Origin: Harmothoe impar
Lineage: Eukaryota; Annelida; Polychaeta; Phyllodocida; Polynoidae
DNA: 64,000 nucleotides
Direction: 5' to 3'
Assembly (NCBI GenBank): GCA_947462335.1
Contig: OX381709.1
Coordinates: 39,550,904-39,614,903 of the forward strand
This document shows positions 27,901 through 39,900 of this stretch, one piece after another (within the stretch, counting starts at the first letter, position 1; each line of letters starts with the position of its first letter). A program made the position numbers and the translations under genes. A model generated the notes under the pieces. The model searched no databases, had not been told where the DNA came from, and was given only the letters and a program-made list of their open reading frames with translations.

Positions 27901-30900
27901 TCACCTGCATGGGACAGAAAGGTGAGCATTCAACGTCATATCACGTCAATAGCAACCTCATGTGACGTCATCTTAGGTGAATGTTATATAGCAGGTATAG
28001 TGCGTGTGTGATACGTTTCCAAACAGTTACTACACCATGACTAGTAAGAAGGTTAATATTTTCTGCGAGGGAATTATTAAATCATTTTTGTGGTAAATAT
28101 AAATATTATACGGCGTGAAAGCTTTGAGAATGGCGCCTATACAGGAAGTTAGTCCCCATATTCTTGCCAGGGAAGTAGAAAAGTTGTGATCAGATCAAAG
28201 GGTAAATTTTCCAATAGTATTCATACCATGATTATTTCAAAACGTTATCGTGAGTGTATAGCTATATCAGTACAAATATATCTGCTTGCACAATAAAAAA
28301 AAAACAGAAGAAAACATGTTGAGGCCATACGTCCACACTATTTTGTTCACAATCAGTTTAAATTCTTCTCAGCCATACGTCCACGATATACACAACTCCA
28401 TGTACATTTGTTGAACTTATTTCCCTTTACAAAGCGGAGGCAGGGAGAAATACCTCTGGTAAGTGTATAACGCGGGATGGTCCCACAACTTGCTTTTAAA
28501 GGTGCCCGCCGCGTGTCCTGTATACTGTGGTCGCCGGGCTGTCCCCCTTCTCGTGTCTCCAACACGTAAGGGGATGTTGTCAGGCAATGACCCATGTAAC
28601 ACAGCGTTGTACCTTGTCAGTGCTGAAAACAACATCATATATATGTATCTTGTCACACAAAGTTGTACATGTGGATGTTGTCAGGCCATCTGTGTGTGTG
28701 TGTGTCTGTGTGTGTGACAACATTAATGTTGATGTTGTCGGGCCATGGACTAAATTTACAACACTCCATCAATATTTTGCTTGAAACAGTCATTACATGT
28801 GTCATCAACTTATTTTTGATGTCACTCTATATTAATGCAGTGTTGAGAATTTAGCCCGCAGGATTCTGAATGTTGTCAGGCTATATGTATCTTTTTTTGC
28901 CATAAAATCTCAATTTTACTAAGCTATACTTATCTGTGATCGCATCACTGCTGGTTGTTGTCGGGCAATAATCCGGTTACAATATCGTGTGCCTGAGCTA
29001 TCATTGTCAACCTATATGTTGTCTGATCGTCCCTGTTTGAAATAAAAGACAACGTTGTGGGGCCTTACAGAAGGAGCTGCCCTCCCCTAGACAGACATAG
29101 GAGATTATACTTTGGTTCTAAATTCTAAATGGTTTTAACAAAGGTAATTGCTGTAATTAAGTACCATGATAACCTACCTAATGGCGCTCGTACTTATCTC
29201 GACATAATTAATAATCCATACTTAATCTTTCATGAGAAAATTAATTACATCCTAAGATTGATATCGCAAAGAAAAATGCCAGTTATAATTTATTTTGTCG
29301 TCCATTTTAATCCGCATTCTTTTGTGTGTCCTGTTACATTGTTCTACCATGGGAAGAAGGTACCAAGTTCACCAAGTTAAAACTGCTTTTTCTAATGTGG
29401 CATTTTGACGCTGGCCTTAAGGCAGGTTGGCATCATGGCATGTTTCCAGCCTTAAAACAAAGCATTACGTCCAAAAGTAACCAAAGTAACCTAACCCTAC
29501 ATAGGGCCCATGCAGGCCACACATGCGACCTCATTGGGTACTGAAGGGGCAACCTGTCTGTCACTGTCTATTTTCTTTATGTCTTCATGTCCCCATCCAT
29601 GTACTATTTCCTCATTGTATCTGGTATGCATGGAGGCCTATATTGTATAATGCCTACAACTGTGCCTCTGTCTCTGTGTCTCTGTCTCTGTATGGTTGTC
29701 TCTGTCCCTCTCTTTCCCTTTCTCTTTCTCTCGCTCTCTGAATCTCTGGCCCTGTCTCCCTTCCAACTTCTTCTATTGTCCCCTCTCCCCCAATTCGCTA
29801 TACATTTCCCTGTGGGTTTATAGTTTCCAACATGTATAGCTGATCTATGATAGAAGTAAGCCTAGGCCTTCATTTAGTGATATAACGTGCTGATAGAAGG
29901 TAATACAAATCCATGTATGTGCCGGATATGAATAAAGATGATGTCCTATCTACTGTGTATCGCAAGTTTTGAATAGTTCTCTATATTTATTGGGTTCATT
30001 ATTTCAGAGTCATTGCAATCAGGGGTGAATGGAGAACACAAGGACACGAATACCACGGGTATAGATGAAACCAAAGACACGTTGGACATTAGCAAAGCCA
30101 TAAGTGAGGACGATATATTTAATAATGGCCTACTCTCCTCAAAGAGTGACGCAGAAATAAATGACTTTCTAAATAGCATGTTGTTACAAGGGAATGCAAC
30201 AAATGTGATATCCCCAAGCCAATCTCCTGTAAGCCCACAGACTAGTACAAGGACCACAGACGCGCCACTGGGTGAGGAGGACACAACCACACCCTCTGTG
30301 ACGCCCCCTAGTTCCACAACCAGCACAGCGCCACGACGGCAGAAGGTGAAGATATTAAAGGAGAAACCAGATAATGTTGCCTCTCAATTTATACCCGATA
30401 CACCTACGGGTCAGGAAACCTACTTCCTCCATGCAGAAGGAAGAAAGACATCCTTCCTGGAGCCCTTCCAGGAGGGGAGGTTAGGGGGGAGTGGCAAGGG
30501 AAGGGGTAAGGGTGGGGTCAAGGTGGGAGATGGCAGTGGGGAACGCACTGCTGACGACCAGGTGCTGTCACCTGACGGAGACCAGGAGAGTGAGAAGAAC
30601 CCTGGAGATGCGGCACTGAACGCACTCAGTGCTGGAGTATCTACCGTCCCAAGGTAGGCAATAAGTAACTTCAAGATTACCTCTGTGTTACTGATATAAG
30701 ATTGACATTTATTATCCATGTCACTTTACTCACACTCTCCAGACCCATGCATTCTGATGCCGCTTGATCAAACCCCTCCTCGCATACTCACCCGTTACCT
30801 CGATGAAGATTACACATTATTCATATTTAGAATAAATTATGATAAATCACAAAACATCATTTTAGTTATCAACATATATAGATACAGTGATTGAAGTACA

Positions 30901-33900
30901 ATGCGTTTTACAGAACATTGGAAAGAAATAATTCTGCATACTTTATAGTCAGTTCGATTTAAAATAACCAACCTTTATACCTTTAGTGGGATCATGTAGA
31001 AGGGATCCCGATCCAAGCCTACCGTTGCACATAACATGACGTCCATCCTTTATGATACCACAGGTTTATCACGTCCGAGTGGGGTGTGTGCAGCGCCACG
31101 TGTGGGTACGGCATCAGAACCAGACTGGTGATCTGTAAGGTCTACCTCAAGTTCTCACAGACAGTGCAGGACCTACCTGAAGGCGACTGTGCTGGTAGGT
31201 GCTCAGTACATTTGATGAAATGATTGTTAAATGTTAGAGAGTGGTCATTATTAACAGCGGGGGGCTGTGGCCAGACAAGGTTTGACTTCTTTTCAGAAAT
31301 TTTTCAGAACTTCGAATTACTGACATAACTGTAGTTTAAGGAAAAAAGTCGACCCCTCTCGAGTTAATAGATAACGACCACTCCCTTACATGATCAGAGG
31401 ACCTGGGCTAGGTGTTTTTTTTAAACATAGGCTTAGAATGAACACCGGAACAACCTTGCGGGTCCTGAATAATTTTCTTTTACTAAAGCACAATTATTCA
31501 TTCATGAGACTATGAGACTCAAAAGAGAAAATATTTCGATAACCAGATTAACCGTCCATATCCTAAAGAATGTAGATACGGCATGCATGTAGTGTCTTAC
31601 CAAATGACATACCCAGCTAGACAATTACGTAAGACCAATTTTATAATACATATACTTCTTGTTCCAGACAGCAAACCTGAAGAGGTAGAGGAGTGTTTTC
31701 TACGGGGATGTGAGCACACCTCTGACGTCAGAGCAGGTCCCCATCACTCCTACAGATGGCGCCACGATAGCTACTCACCCTGCAATGTTACATGTCTAGG
31801 GGGTAAGGAACCAGTTAACATAATTACATCATTCAATAATGCGCCTTATATATCTGCCTAAATTCACTTAAAGGCCTATATAAGTGTGACACTAAATTTC
31901 ATGTTCTCAGGTGGTGACCAACTTTAATGAATTTGAGGGCATCATTCAGTACAAAATAATAGAACACTTTTAAGAACTTTAGGCATGGTCAGTTTTAGGT
32001 CTTGCATACACCTATTATATTGACATGCCATAATATTGGTATATTTTACAAGATCCGTTTCATCGCTCAAGAAGAAGGAATTGATATATTGTAATATAGA
32101 GCTCATATTTCCCCAATAAATGCCATTTTGAGATTTCTGGTTTACATCAATTGTTACTGGGCTGTGTCTTTATAGTATGGCTGAGTCACTCTCTAGCGCT
32201 GTATTCATGCACCATGGAGACAAACGGACATGGCGCATGCAAGCATTTGTGTATTATCCTGTCCTTAAAGGTTTAACAATACTATTCCCTACTCACCTTC
32301 TACCCACAGGTGTGCAGATCCCGACGTACAAGTGTAAGGACCTGGTGAGTGCACGGGAGGTGGACTCAGGTCTGTGTACAGGGATAGCTAAACCCCTGGT
32401 AGACAAGGTCAGGTGTAACGAGATACCATGCCCGCCCAGGTAAGGCATATGATGAACACCATCACATAATGTAACACTTATTGTACTCTATAGCAAGAGT
32501 GCTTTATTCTCACTAGTTTGCCAAGGCATGGTTATGGGCTTACTCGATGGCCTCTATAAACTTTATACCAACGTGTACTTTTGGCACCACTCTGTCTTAA
32601 TCAGAAAGGCCTCTATATATGCACATAATGATCATTCACCATTAGCCCATTTGGTACCCACAACAATCAAAATACATAAAGGTGTTTTTCACATCTCTGT
32701 TGTGAGTACGCCTGTCGATAGGATATCCAGATCGGTTGGAAGAAAATGGTCCTTTATGCCCTTATAGAGGTCTTGGGCTTTACCGATGTCCATTGCATTT
32801 GAATCAATGACCTGTATGAAACAATCTCGGAAAGGTATAGCAACGACCAACAATACAGGCACACAATAGCAGCCTAGTGAATGCTAACACATAGTTCAGC
32901 TTTTATTTTGTGTTTTTAAAAAGAATTATATTTAATTTATAATTTCTCCTTGTCCTCACCCTCAGGTGGCGGGTGGACCAGTTCCGGCCGTGCTCTGCCC
33001 TGTGTGGGGGCGGGAGTCGGCGGCGGAGGGTGGAGTGTATCCAGGAGCTGGCCCGGGGGCAGGAGAATGTGGCCGTACTGCCGGACAGTGACTGCCCACC
33101 CCCCATCCCACCCCGCTCCATCCTGTGTAACCTGCTGGACTGCCCTCCCTCCTGGGTGGTAGCGGGCGAGTGGTCACAGGTAGGCTTAATTAAGTGTGTT
33201 ATAGTGGGTCATAGTAATGGTGACGATGGGGACTGCTATCTGATATGAGTAAAGCCGGCATTTGGTATAAAAATGAGACAAACCAGAAGTGGGGGGGGGG
33301 GGGGGGACTGAAAATACCAGTGTGCCTGTGGAAAATCGCCATTCGGCTATACTACTCACATAAATTAGCTGTTTGATTTTAAGCGTTTAAGCAAGTTCAA
33401 TGACCTGACATAACTTAAGTGGTAAAGGTAATAATTAACAGTGGGTAATGACACCAATATCATGGTGGCCTCTGTTGACAACAATGGATGAAAGCAGAAC
33501 CATCAAAATAATAAATTACGGTTCATATTGAACAGAAACACTTCATACTTTCTCCACTTTGCCTCCAGTGTTCTGTGACGTGTGGGGAGGGTCTCAGCAC
33601 CCGGCTGGTCCTCTGTCAGCAGGTCGTTGCTCCAGGGCGTGTGCAGAACGTGTCCGACCCGTCCATCTGCCCCTCCTCCAGGCCCGACACGCGCCGCCCC
33701 TGCTACAGCGACACCTGCCCAGAACAGCCCACCTCGGCGCACGTCTCCATAGAGACCGACTCCACGCGCTATGTGATGCTGACCAAGGCGCGCCGCCTCC
33801 AGTTGGTGGTGGGCGGCCAGGCCGTGCTGGTGCCGGGGGTCAACGTGGTGGTCAGGTGTCCAGCCAGGCATTATAATAGGAAGTTAGTGTACTGGAGGAA

Positions 33901-36900
33901 GAATGACGAGCTTCTACCAAGACGCGGCCGCATTAAAGTAAGTGCACATTTACAAGTTACTTGAAGTACACCTCCCCATTTACCTTCATTTTCACGCAAC
34001 ACTAATTTCTGCCAATTTACTCCATAATATGCATCTCTTTATTACATAATACACATGTACCTTAGTATATATAACTAATTATCAGTAAAACAAAATAATT
34101 ATATTAAAAAAAACACCCTTAATTATTACGCTTCTATAACATTATCTGTAGATCTATGCTTGACGTTATAAACTTGGCCTTAGTACATGTACTGTAATGG
34201 ATTCTACAAAGCTAGTTATATTCTGTAGTTATATTATTCAAAACAAAATACCCCAACTCTGTCCCTCCCCAGGTGTCCCGTCACGGCGCCCTGCACCTTA
34301 AGCGCACGTCGTCCCGTGACACTGGAGTCTACACCTGTGTGGTGGACGCCAACAGCGCCAACATCTCAGTCAGCTTCCAGACGGCCCAGGAGGCGGAGAG
34401 GCTGCTCCAGGAGCGGCTCAACTACCTGACCTACCACTACAAGGAGCTGCTCAGTCAGCGCAGGGTGGACGACAACAGGGTGCTGCCCCTACAGCAACAC
34501 CTCACCGAGGGCACCGAGCAACTTGGCGCGGGTCAGACTCAGCTTCTTTTGTTCTAATATTTGACCTTTTTATAGCTGTTTTGATTAATTAATTCCAGAG
34601 CTTACCGTTCTTTCTAGGATCGATTTTTGGAATAGGATTCGGAGTTTAGGTTCATTGACCTTGTGTTATCATACTGAGAATAGCGTTAATCATGAACTTG
34701 ATTTCATGGATTCTTGGAATATATCGGCACTACGCATAAACCTAGGAGACTCCATTATACATTCTCCGATCAGCAGGCAATTAGAAGGTTAAATGAGTGA
34801 TTGAATTCCTCAACAAATCGTGGCAGTTTCACAAGTATAACCTCAACAAAATGAGCTGCTCTGACTTTTCACAGGTGGCATAGACCGGTTCCAGGAGCTG
34901 CTCGCCACGCTCCATAACGGCGGAGGACGTAACGTCACCGGCCTCCCTTACGTCTACGTCAGCGGACACTGGTCGAGCTGCTCGCGTACCTGCGGCTACC
35001 GAGGGGTGCAGTGGAGGAACATCACCTGTGAGCAGATCACCCAGACGTACATCCGGGTGGTGGACGGCATCCAGTGCCGCAGACAGGGCCTGGCTGAGCC
35101 GCTCGCCAGCCAGGACTGCGGCATGTATACCTGCCCGCACTGGGAGGTCGGACCCTGGTTACGGGTGAGTGAGGCATGACAATAGATGTATGGTATAAGT
35201 GCCGGGTCGTTATGTAAGCGCTGGTATTGAATAAGCGCCGGGTAGAATGGTATTGGAAGTGAGGAGAATCAAATATGAATCAAGTCTTGAATAAGCGCCG
35301 GGAAAGAACCTGGTTGCAATAGGGATCAAGCAGGTCGTCCTGTGGGCGCCTCCATTACTCAAGCGTGTACTGGTCAGATAAGCACTGATAGCAGCGGACA
35401 CATGAGTGCAAGCTGTTACATAATGTACCCTAAGAATTTCCCCTTACACTTTGGTAAAAACGTGGGGTTATTAAAAACCCATCAGTGTACTGTACAGTGC
35501 GGGGGAAAACTTAATTAAGGTGGGTCGATCTCTTGGTCTCAAAGTAGCTAGATGTTCATGACTTTTTTGTCATAAGACCATAATACCATACACTTTCCAA
35601 AGAAGCTGAGAAAATAGGGGGGTCCCGGGCTATTTTTTGAGGAATTGAAGCCTTAAGCTAATGTCTCATGTAATAGGATTGTACAGTGTTCTGCTACAAA
35701 TCTGCATGGAATAGTATTGGAAAGTAGCTAAATCTCTATGTATCTCTCTCAGAGCATTGGCCTTAACATTCTCTATCCAGAAAGTATATTTTGAATATAT
35801 GGTCCCGAGCATATTTCTAAGGTTTAGGCCCACTGAAATAAAAAAGTTGGAAAGAAAATGATATATACCAAGGGCTAGTTATCTATGACTTCTGAATGAG
35901 AGCCACCACCTCAGACTCCATAGCACAGTGGTAGCATGGATGCCTTCATATCCAAAGGTTGATGGTTCTCGCCCCGGTCAGGAAATTCCTTTGGCCATTT
36001 TAGAACCATTTGATATTACCTTTGCTAACATTAAACTGAGGTCCCCTGGTGATTTGTGGACACACTAGAGACAATATCTGCGCAGAAAACGGCGCAGTAG
36101 GCGAAAATTGCATCAGATCGAGCCACCTTAACAGCAACTTCAACAGTTTTTAGTAGGCTTAGACTCGCAATTAGCCATGCGAGCTAGAACTCACAAAGAG
36201 AACAGCCGAACGGTCCATAACAATAGTCTGGTTTGAATTCTATTCTAGAGGATTATAGAAGTATAATATGCATCATCATGCCCCTAATTAGAAGTATGGT
36301 TAGCTGCAGCTGGACTTAAGCCATTAATTAAATTGACATTAACCACTGTTAATTATAACCCTCCTCTCTGCAAAAACTATAGACCTGGTTAATCCCTATT
36401 TACATGACCCTATCCCTCACCTGCAAAACCTTAAAGCCTACTTTAACCACTTCAAGTCGGTGTCAATGAGTTATTCTGTGTCCGGCTCAGGGTCAGGTAG
36501 ACGTATAAACTACGTAAGGTGCTGTAATTCATGTTCTCCGGGGGGTGTTTCAATATTGACCTCCCAATGTACACACATGTATATGGATAGTTGTCGTAAT
36601 GTTGTTTCTACCTGTAATGGAAACCCTACCTAAGAATAGCAGAACAGAATGTAGACTTGAGACTGTTAGCCTCCCATGTTTCTTCTCCATAGTTTGTTTG
36701 CCTTTCTATATCTGTATAGTACACGACAGGTTTGATACACCTACGCTTTACTATGAACTAGCCGTATACGTGAATAGTATTGAGTTCCATTAAGCTAAAC
36801 GCATATCTGCTGTCCATTCAACGGGCGAATCCTTGGATTCCAGCAACCTGAGACAATGATTAAAGGTCTTCAATCGACATCCTGAAGCAAGGTGTTGCTT

Positions 36901-39900
36901 CAGGCTACTGGTAGAATGCCATTAATCAACTTTATTCTTACTCAAAGGTTCATGCGGTGATTGTGCTTGGCCTATAGGCCAACACCCACAAGGCGATCTA
37001 TGGCTTAAAACCCTCTGCATTCTATAGTACAAGAAATATGTGAAATGGTTTGGCACTTCCGGCAGAAAGCATGAAATTTGGTATACAGGGGTTTTAAGAC
37101 TTGCTGAACCCGATTCTAAGAGGATACATTCATCTTTATTAATGTGACTACTTGTAAAACAACTTTGAAAAAATAAAGTAAAGAATAAACTTTTAATTCT
37201 TTAAAAATATATATTAATTATTTTAGAATGGAATAAAATTTAAAAGATAATCCTAATGATAGAAACCAATATACATGTATTAATTGCATGTGAAAAAGTA
37301 GTGTTCAGATGGATGGCTATGCATAATAAGGTGGTAATTTGCATATATGTATTACCCCTTTCTACTAACCAAAGAAGTCATTTGGTCAAACCTGTTGTGC
37401 ATGATAGGTCAACAAACCCCAACACAATAACACATCTTGGTTGTTTCAACCTTTCCATATGACATAAATCATAAACTAACACTCCTACACTGAAAACCCC
37501 ATAGGGCTGTAAGGTCGTCAGTGTTGACGACTTTAGGGCGATCACTGTGCATGTGTCGAGAGCACATACCCCCTCGTCATTAAGGTCATCACTAGTGACG
37601 ACCTAGGGTCGTCATATTGATGATATTTTGCCCTAAAATTAGGTTGTCATAAGGATGACCTGTGCTGATTATCAGTGATCACATTTATATTTTTTTGTAT
37701 GTCATTTGTTACATCAGTATAACCCATGTAAAATAGTGTTGGTATTACACCAGCACCCCCCCCCCCCCCCTCACAATCAAGCTCTTATCTGGGTACAAGT
37801 ACTCCCCAGTAGACCTATTGGTATTTGTGTGCATGTGATCAATTGAAGTCAATCATCAGACTTATATAAATGATTTTATGCTCATAAGAGGTGTCTTAGC
37901 CCAACACGTATCTGCTCTGCTATTAAGTGGTAAATTCTTCTATTGATTTATGCTTAAAATACTTAAATATAATTCCATACAATTGTTAACATTTTCTGAA
38001 TGAGTCTTGCAAAACCTATAGTCAATATCAAGGTAGCTTTCAATCAGTACACGTGCTAATGGGAGAGCATACATCACACCATTGCATAGTAGAGCCCTCT
38101 AGGGGCAGAAACATTGTGATCAATGTGACAACCTCTGGTCATCATAATGGCATGATCACCCTAAAGTCGTCAGCAGTGACAACCTTTGCATATGGCTGGG
38201 TTTTCAGTGTAATGACATGATTTATTCCATTTAATCCTTAACCATTGTCCTGTCGGGGCAAGGATCTCCTTAGAGTCTTCCCCTTGGAATCTACCCCAGG
38301 GCCTACCATCTACCCCCTAGAGCATCTACGTCCTAGGATATCTACTCCCTAGGATTTTTACCCCTTTGGGCATCTACCCCTTGGACTTAACCCCCTCAGG
38401 CCTTTTCCCCCTAGAACTTCTACCCCTTAGGACATCCACTCCCTCGGACATCTACCCCCTGACCTTTTCCTCTCTAGGACTTCTATCCCTGGAGAAATCT
38501 ACCCCCTCCACATATTCGCTGGTACCGCGCGGGTGCCGGGGCTAACCCGCAGGTCCTGGCTATCTAGTACTGGCTCTCTAAGAGCTAGTGACGTCATCCA
38601 TCACTCTCTATCTTTGGCAAAGTCCAAAACATGTGCAGGAGAGTGTACAGGCACATGTGCGACGTACACACTCCTGTACAGATGTTTTGAACTTTGCCAA
38701 AGATGGAGAGTGTGACCCTGCGCTAGGGACCTGCGTCCTTGATAATGGACGGGGGACCAGCGAACTCCACATAATACCAACCATATGGGCAAGTGCAGGG
38801 GGTTGATGTCCCCAGGTATAAGTCCTAGAGGGTAAAGGGGGTAGATGTCCCAAGTTGTAATGGGGTAAACGTCCAGGGGATAGATGTCCAAGGGGATAAA
38901 AGTCCTAGGGGGTAGATGTCCTAGAGAGTAGATGTCCCAGGGGCTAGATGTCCAGGGGGTTGATATCCAGGAGTAGGTGTCCCAGGGGGTGGATACTCCA
39001 GGGGCTAGGTGTCCAAGGGGGTAGAATTTCAGGGAATAGATGTGCAAGGGGATAAAAGTTCTAGGGGGTAGATTTCCAGGGGGTAGATGTCTAGGGCCAG
39101 ATGTCCAGGGTAGATGTCCATGGGTACCTATCCTAGCACCACTGTAAGAAGTAGACGGAGATGGGGCATATGCCTAGCACACTATGACGTACCCTTTACC
39201 CAGTCAACTTCTGTACATCCTAGTTCGGATGCCTAGAGATCCACCATTACATGATCAGAATTTGGACAAAAGCACATGTTAATTTTAATTAAACTTGAGA
39301 ATCCATGTAAGCATGCTCAACAGTAACACACAATCTAATGCACAGGGAAATGTGTAAAGGAGTGATTTAGATGAATAAGATGTGCCTACCTGAAGTCAGT
39401 CGCACATTCAATTTTGAATCCTAACTGTTTCCTGTGCACACATTCCTGTGACATCATGAATTTGTGTGATTCGAAAGTAGTCACTCCTGACTATCTTTAT
39501 GACTAATATGTGCCTAGGTTTTATAGTCCCCTGACTATGGGAGCCAAAATATGGTGGTATAGTCACTACTGACTATGGGTATAATTATCAGTGAATAGAC
39601 ACAGACACAGACACAGACACAGACAGACACATAGACACACAGGCAGACACACAAAGAGCAGATGACCATGCTAGTGTTTTCTTATACATGTATTGATGTT
39701 TAGTGGATTTCTGACCTTTGACCTTGATTTTGACCTTGATCATTTCTAGATAGCATCATACAGATAGCAGATTTGGAATCAGCATTATCATATTACCCTA
39801 GTACACCCTTATTATACGATGTAGGCCCTTCTAACTAACATGTATGATATTTTATTGGTTTATTCTTCATTTTCATACTTTTTGAGTTTAATATACATTT

